Part shown: positions 59,948 through 64,000 of the stretch, piece after piece
Numbering within the stretch: position 1 is the first letter of the stretch
Layout of the letters: every line of letters begins with the position of its first letter
Assembly (NCBI GenBank): GCA_963728995.1
Contig: CAVSMD010000007.1
Coordinates: 124,001 to 188,000, forward strand
Origin: FEN-1219 sp963728995
GTDB taxonomy: Bacteria > Pseudomonadota > Gammaproteobacteria > Steroidobacterales > Rariloculaceae
DNA: 64,000 bases
Direction of reading: 5' to 3'
Program-made: the position numbers and the translations under genes
Notes under the pieces: model-generated
Told to the model about the DNA's origin: nothing
Databases searched by the model: none
The model's input: only the letters and a program-made list of their open reading frames with translations

Positions 59948-60374
59948 GAATTCGCTCCAAGGGTGGGTGCAGTATCGCGGTGGCGCGCGGCGCTCGGGCG
60001 GGTGCACGTGGAAACGCTGGACTCTCGGCGGGCTTGGCGCCTGAGAGCGGGCGGAAGCTTATAGCAACATAATCGGCCGTCAATACGTAGTCCGTGGACG
60101 TCGAAAGTCGAACGAGACCGTCCACCTGGCGCACTTCATAACCCGCTGATTCGGAACGCGTACGAAAAAGGGTCGCGTTCTTCGCGAAGCACCTCGCCGC
60201 GGGCTCAGCCCCTGCCCCGTGGACGCTGAATGCAATTGGTGCGCGAACGCCTATCTCTTCGCGCGCGGGACGTGCTGGGCGCTCGCGCCGTGTCGCTGCG
60301 CGAGGCGATCCCGCGTCAAGACGGCCGCAGCGGCTTCGATCTCGACTGCCCCTGAACCCGACGATTGTCGGTTC
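59948..60374. other. noncoding region between OmpA-like and tetR genes
   Basis: This 427-base gap lies between two minus-strand genes. It should contain the promoter of the OmpA-like gene; a TTGACG/TATAAG pair with a short 14-base spacer (60058-60083) is a weak candidate. Short frames here have no ribosome sites. I see no RNA gene or clear hairpin terminator. Confidence 0.4.
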
Positions 60375-61034
60375 CTATCTCGGAACCACGATGTCCGGAA
60401 GCGGACTGTCGGCAATTTCCCGCGCGCGCGCGTCGGGCACACCGAGTGCACGCAGCAAATGGTAGGCGACGATTCGTGCCTGTGATCTGCCACCGCCAGA
60501 GCGGAGCATCGTGCGCACGGTCGCCAGCACCGTGCCCGTCATCAGATCGCGGCCGACGGTCGCGTTCGGCACGTCGAACTCACCCGCTTCGATACCTTTG
60601 GCGATCGAGCGGTAGCACGCGTCCCACGATTCGGCACCGAAGCTCGGCCCGAACGCGCTCAGGTGCACCATCGCCCACGCCCACGCGGGATCGCGCCGGG
60701 CGTAGTTCAAGTAGTGCTGAATGGCGGCATTGGAGCCCTCGGCGTGGCTCAGCGTCTCGTCCCACGTCGACACCAGGGCCCGGTTCAGGTCGTGACCGAG
60801 CTCGATCGCGAGCACCTCGAACAGCTGCTCGAGACTCGTGAAGTAGTTGTAAAAGGTCCCGCGGGAGATCTCGGCGGCGGCGCAGATCTCCTCGATCCGC
60901 ACGGTGAGGCCCTTCTCGTTGCCGATCAGCCCGAATGCGGCGTCGAGAATCTTCTTGCGCGTGCGCTCGCGTTTGCCGCCGAGCTTCGTCGTGGGCCGTT
61001 CCGGCGTCTTCCGAGCAACGCGTATCGGGTACAT
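60375..61034 (-). CDS. TetR family transcriptional regulator
   Basis: A regulator of 219 residues. The N-terminal HTH reads RKKILDAAFGLIGNEKGLTV, RIEEICAAAEISRGTFYNYF, the standard TetR layout. The C-terminal ligand domain includes AWAWAMVHLSAFGPSFG. It starts 6 bases after the stop of the DUF1552-like gene, so it belongs to that operon and may regulate it. The inducer is unknown. It is the last gene of the right-end DUF1592-DUF1552 unit. Confidence 0.9.
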   Translation of the reverse strand: MYPIRVARKTPERPTTKLGGKRERTRKKILDAAFGLIGNEKGLTVRIEEICAAAEISRGTFYNYFTSLEQLFEVLAIELGHDLNRALVSTWDETLSHAEGSNAAIQHYLNYARRDPAWAWAMVHLSAFGPSFGAESWDACYRSIAKGIEAGEFDVPNATVGRDLMTGTVLATVRTMLRSGGGRSQARIVAYHLLRALGVPDARAREIADSPLPDIVVPR

Positions 61035-61040
61035 GGGCGT

Positions 61041-62350
61041 CTAGAGCTCCACGCGTCCCGTCGAGTTCTCGAGCTTGCCGAGATCGAGCCCCGCGACCTC
61101 GCCGAGCCCGGCAATCAGGTTCGCCAAGGGTGTCGGGGTTTGGAGTCGCAATGTGGCGACCGCCTTTCAGCCGCCCCCCTGCCGATCCCGCGAGCATGAT
61201 CGGGATCATGCTCTGATCGTGCTTGTCGCCGTTGCCCATGCCCGATCCGTACATGACCAGCGAATGATCGAGCAACGTTCCGTCGCCGTCGCGCGTGGCT
61301 CGCAGCTTCTCCACGAAGTCACCGAACAACGACAGATGATACGCATTGATTTTCGCGTACTTGCGCATGGTGTCGGGAACGTTGCCGTGATGAGACACGA
61401 TGTGATGCGACTCCGGCACGCCGATCTGCGAGTACCCGATGCTGCTCGCTTCCACGCCCTTCATGAACGTGGCCACGCGAGTGATGTCGGCTCGCCAGGC
61501 GAGCGCGATCAGCTCGTACATGACACGAACATGCTCGTCATACGTAGCCGGTATCCCGGCAGGCGCATCGGGAGTGTCGCCCGAGGCCTCGGCTCTTTGC
61601 CCCGCGGACTGGATGCGTTTCTCGACTTCGCGGATGTTCTCCAAATACTCTTCCACGGTCGAACGGTCCTGCGGCGCGAGTTGGCCGTTGAAGCGGCTCG
61701 CAGCGGCGATCACCGAATCCAGGATGCTCGCCTTGCTGCGCAGGCGTGCCGCGCGTTCCTCGGCCGAGCCGACGTCGCCGAACATTCGCTCGAATACGCT
61801 CTGCGGATTCACCTCCATCGGCAGAGGCGCCGTCGGCGTCTTCCACGCCAACGTGTTCATGTAGATGCAGCTCCAACCGAACTGGCACGAGTTCGAAGCG
61901 CTGTTGATGTCCTCGATCCCGAGCTCGATCGAGCGCAGCGGCGTGTCGCCGCCAATCGCATCGGCAATGTGTTGATCGACGGTTTGACCCGCGTGCACGT
62001 CCGCAGCCTGGGTCTGCTTCGCGGACGCGCCGCTCAACCACAGGGACCCGATCACGTGGTGGCCGAACGGGTCCGGAGCCCGAATGCCCGTCACGAGGTT
62101 CAGGTGCTCCCGCAACGGGACGAACCGCTCGAGCAACGGCGGCAGCTCGAGCCGGCCGACCGACGCGGGGCGTCCAGATCTCCGGCCGCACGCCGTTCGG
62201 CACGTAGACCGCGCCGAACCGAAGCTGCGCCGGCGGCGCGGCGCTGGCCGCGGGCACCATCGCGTCGAGCAGCGGCAAGCCGATCGCAGCCCCGAGCGCG
62301 CCGCGCAGCACCGTGCGACGCGAAAGATGTTTCTTCGTGATGAACGTCAC
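61041..62350 (-). pseudogene. DUF1552 family protein, second copy, two frameshifts
   Basis: It begins at GTG 62350 with a Tat signal (KKHLSRRTVLRGALGAAIGL) and YVPNGVRPEIWTP. The frame breaks at the G4 run 62167-62170 and continues as SVGRLELPPLLERFVPLREH. The HxxSHH motif (SHHIVSHHGN) follows, and a second break at 61135-61138 leads to PLANLIAGLGEVAGLDLGKLE and VEL at the stop. In both cases, removing one base restores the family sequence. The product would be about 435 residues. The intact paralogue is at 18205. Sequencing errors are plausible; a decaying duplicate is the alternative. Confidence 0.8.
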
Positions 62351-62397
62351 TGCGAATCTCCCGTGGCAGCCGAGGGCGCCGCGAGCGTCCGCGACCG

Positions 62398-64000
62398 TCA
62401 TGCGCCCCGCTCGTCGGCAAGTGCGCCTTTTGCTGAAACTCAGCGCTGCGCACGATGCCGAGCACGATCGCGCCGAATCGGTAATCGTCGCTCGCGGCGT
62501 CACGCACGATGCGGCGCACGGCTGGCATGTCCTCGGCCTCGAGCCGTCGCCCCAGCGCGTACACCATGAGCTTCTCCGTCAACGTCGAAACGAACAGCTC
62601 CGGACGGCTCAAAATGGCTTCCCGCAAGCCGCTTGGTCCCGAAACGGCGAGGCCGCCCGGCAGCGTCGTCGCGGCGTCTATCGGCTGGCCCGCATCCGTC
62701 TCGCGCCATCGACCGATCGGATCGAAATTCTCGAGCGCGAGCCCCGGAGGATCGATGATCGCGTGACATGCGGCGCACACCGGGTCCTTGCGATGCTGCT
62801 CCATGCGCTCGCGCACGCTATGCGGCGTGCCGCTGCCGGTGCTTTCGTCGAGCGTCGGCACGTTCGGTGGCGGCGGCGGCGGCGGCGAGTTGAACAGCAC
62901 CGTCATGATCCACTTGCCGCGGAATACCGGCGACGTGCGGTTCGCGACGGATGTCTGGAACAGAATGCTGCCCTGGCCGAGCAGCCCGCGGCGATTCGGG
63001 TCGGGCAGCGCGACGCGCCGAAACGCGTCGCCGAAGACGCCGTCGATGCCATAGTGCTCTGCAAGCCGTTCGTTCAGGAACGTATAGTCGGCCCGGAGCA
63101 AGTCGAGCACGCTCGCCATCGCCGAGCAACACCGACTTAAGAAACAGGTCGGTCTCGTGCAACATGTCGCGGCGGAGGTTGTCGTCGAAGCTCGGGAATT
63201 TGCGCTCGTCGGGGGACTTCGAGTTGACGAGCCGCAGCTGCAACCACTGCTCCGCGAAGTCCGTCACGAGCGTCTCGGCGCGCGGATCGGCCAGCATGCG
63301 TCGCACCTGCGCTTCCAGCACTTTGGGGTCGCGCGAGCCGACCGGCGATGGCGTCAGCGCGCAGCTCGTCGTCCGGAATGCTGTTCCAGAGAAACAAGGC
63401 GAGCCGCGAGGCGAGCGTGACACCGTCGTCTCGGCCGTCGTTCTGCCGCAGCCGCGGCGTCCTCGGTCACGCCGTGGTACAGAAGAAACTCGGGACCGCT
63501 CAGGATCCTCGCCAGCCCGAGCTCGATGCCGGCCTCGAAATCGCGGCCGTGGTCGCTGCCGCTCGCGTACAGCTCGCGCAGGGTTTGGACATCCTCGTCG
63601 CTCAATGGCCGGCCATAGGCGCGCAGCGCAAGGCGGCCCAGGATCTGCTCCGCGCACGCGGTGTCGCTCATGGCGGCGCCCGGCCGGCAAGTGAAGATGG
63701 CGTTGCGCGTCGGTGTGTCGCCGGATCCGGTGGACTCGTACGGTCCCGCGACGAGTGCGCGGGTGATGATCGGCCAGCCGTAGCCATCGTTGCCGATCGG
63801 CAAGTCCGCTGGCGTCGGATCGAGGATGCGCTGCTCCAGGGCGTAGCTCTTCATGGCGAACGTGACGCCGACGCGATGCAGCCCGGCGCTCACCGGCAGA
63901 CGCACCGGCAGCCGCTCCCGCACCTGCGTCGTCGCGCTGCCAATGTCTCGATTCGAGAGCGCGTCGTCCTCCTCACCACCGAGCTCGGCGGAATGCACGA
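62398..64000 (-). pseudogene. DUF1592/DUF1588-type cytochrome, second copy, multiply frameshifted, 5' end beyond window
   Basis: Three frames together give the C-terminal two-thirds of a DUF1592 protein: AGLHRVGVTFAMKSYAL, AYGRPLSDEDVQTLRELY, SRLALFLWNSIPDDELR, DPKVLEAQVRRMLADPRAET, DYTFLNERLAEHYGI, a haem site CAACH, and TEKLMVYALGR. Breaks lie near 63435-63452, 63330-63337 and 63113-63123; each is mended by deleting one base. The 3' end is uncertain: as given, the last frame lacks a stop and runs into the DUF1552 gene to 62100. One extra G in the run 62405-62408 would give a TGA at 62398. The first copy (19511-21952) is intact. Confidence 0.75.

Noticed and set aside
60219..60493. Short overlapping frames on both strands in the OmpA-TetR gap
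   Set aside because: No ribosome site or family pattern; they occur in a likely control region.
1..64000. Possible tRNA, rRNA, integrase or insertion sequences
   Set aside because: Gaps between genes are short and I found no cloverleaf, rRNA-like sequence, transposase motif or paired terminal inverted repeat by eye; a dedicated scan would be needed to exclude small RNAs.

Overview
The window is GC-rich bacterial chromosome, densely packed with genes on both strands. LemA, RlmKL, TatC, TonB-dependent receptors with a YfiR/hybrid-kinase module, a GlyGly-CTERM-type protease tail and many Tat/Sec-exported oxidoreductases point to a soil- or water-type gammaproteobacterium. A Steroidobacteraceae-like lineage would fit, but that is my inference and not proven by the sequence. 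I saw no rRNA, tRNA, CRISPR array, insertion sequence, integrase or phage gene.

Layout. 1-1.65 kb: lemA-tpm-tpm operon. 1.66-5.5 kb: small redox and periplasmic genes (DsbA-like, cupin, a degenerate aldo/keto reductase, a shortened DUF4159 protein, DUF1330, FMN reductase). 5.5-10.3 kb: tatC, rlmKL, a nuclease-like protein and an exported VOC protein. 10.4-16.3 kb: a GAF histidine kinase, a CheY-like regulator and a REC protein with two cyclase domains, facing a PstS-like protein and porin pair. 16.6-25.2 kb: ankyrin, DUF1552, DUF1592 cytochrome, metallo-beta-lactamase fold and PQQ quinohaemoprotein genes, all on the minus strand. 25.3-30.9 kb: an S8 protease next to a stand-alone propeptide-like protein, DUF3179, the relic of a TonB-dependent receptor, and a MetE-like protein. 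31-35.5 kb: an HTH-TM-TPR regulator, then a GntR/YtrA-ABC operon with a visible operator. 35.5-40.5 kb: a TonB receptor divergent from a hybrid kinase and YfiR. 40.4-49.9 kb: transport and catabolic genes (FNT channel, MBL, GMC oxidoreductase, two serine hydrolases, POT and MFS transporters, SDR). 50-55.3 kb: two FtsX-type permeases without an ATPase, then a tight cassette of an Lgt-like membrane protein, a Tes/MJ0619-like radical SAM protein and a small membrane protein. 55.4-60 kb: PEBP, MaoC, small membrane proteins, an OprB-like porin and an OmpA-like protein. 60.4-64 kb: TetR plus a second DUF1552/DUF1592 pair, heavily frameshifted and running off the right edge.

Most striking: the Lgt-like/Tes-like cassette (52.5-55.3 kb) is the best candidate for an undescribed system, possibly lipid-modifying. 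Next are the asymmetric REC-cyclase-cyclase protein, the protease with a separate prodomain-like partner, and a quinohaemoprotein with the DYD motif associated with lanthanide use. At least seven apparent single-base indels, most of them in short G/C runs, break five genes. Several are probably sequencing errors, so those genes may be intact in the organism.
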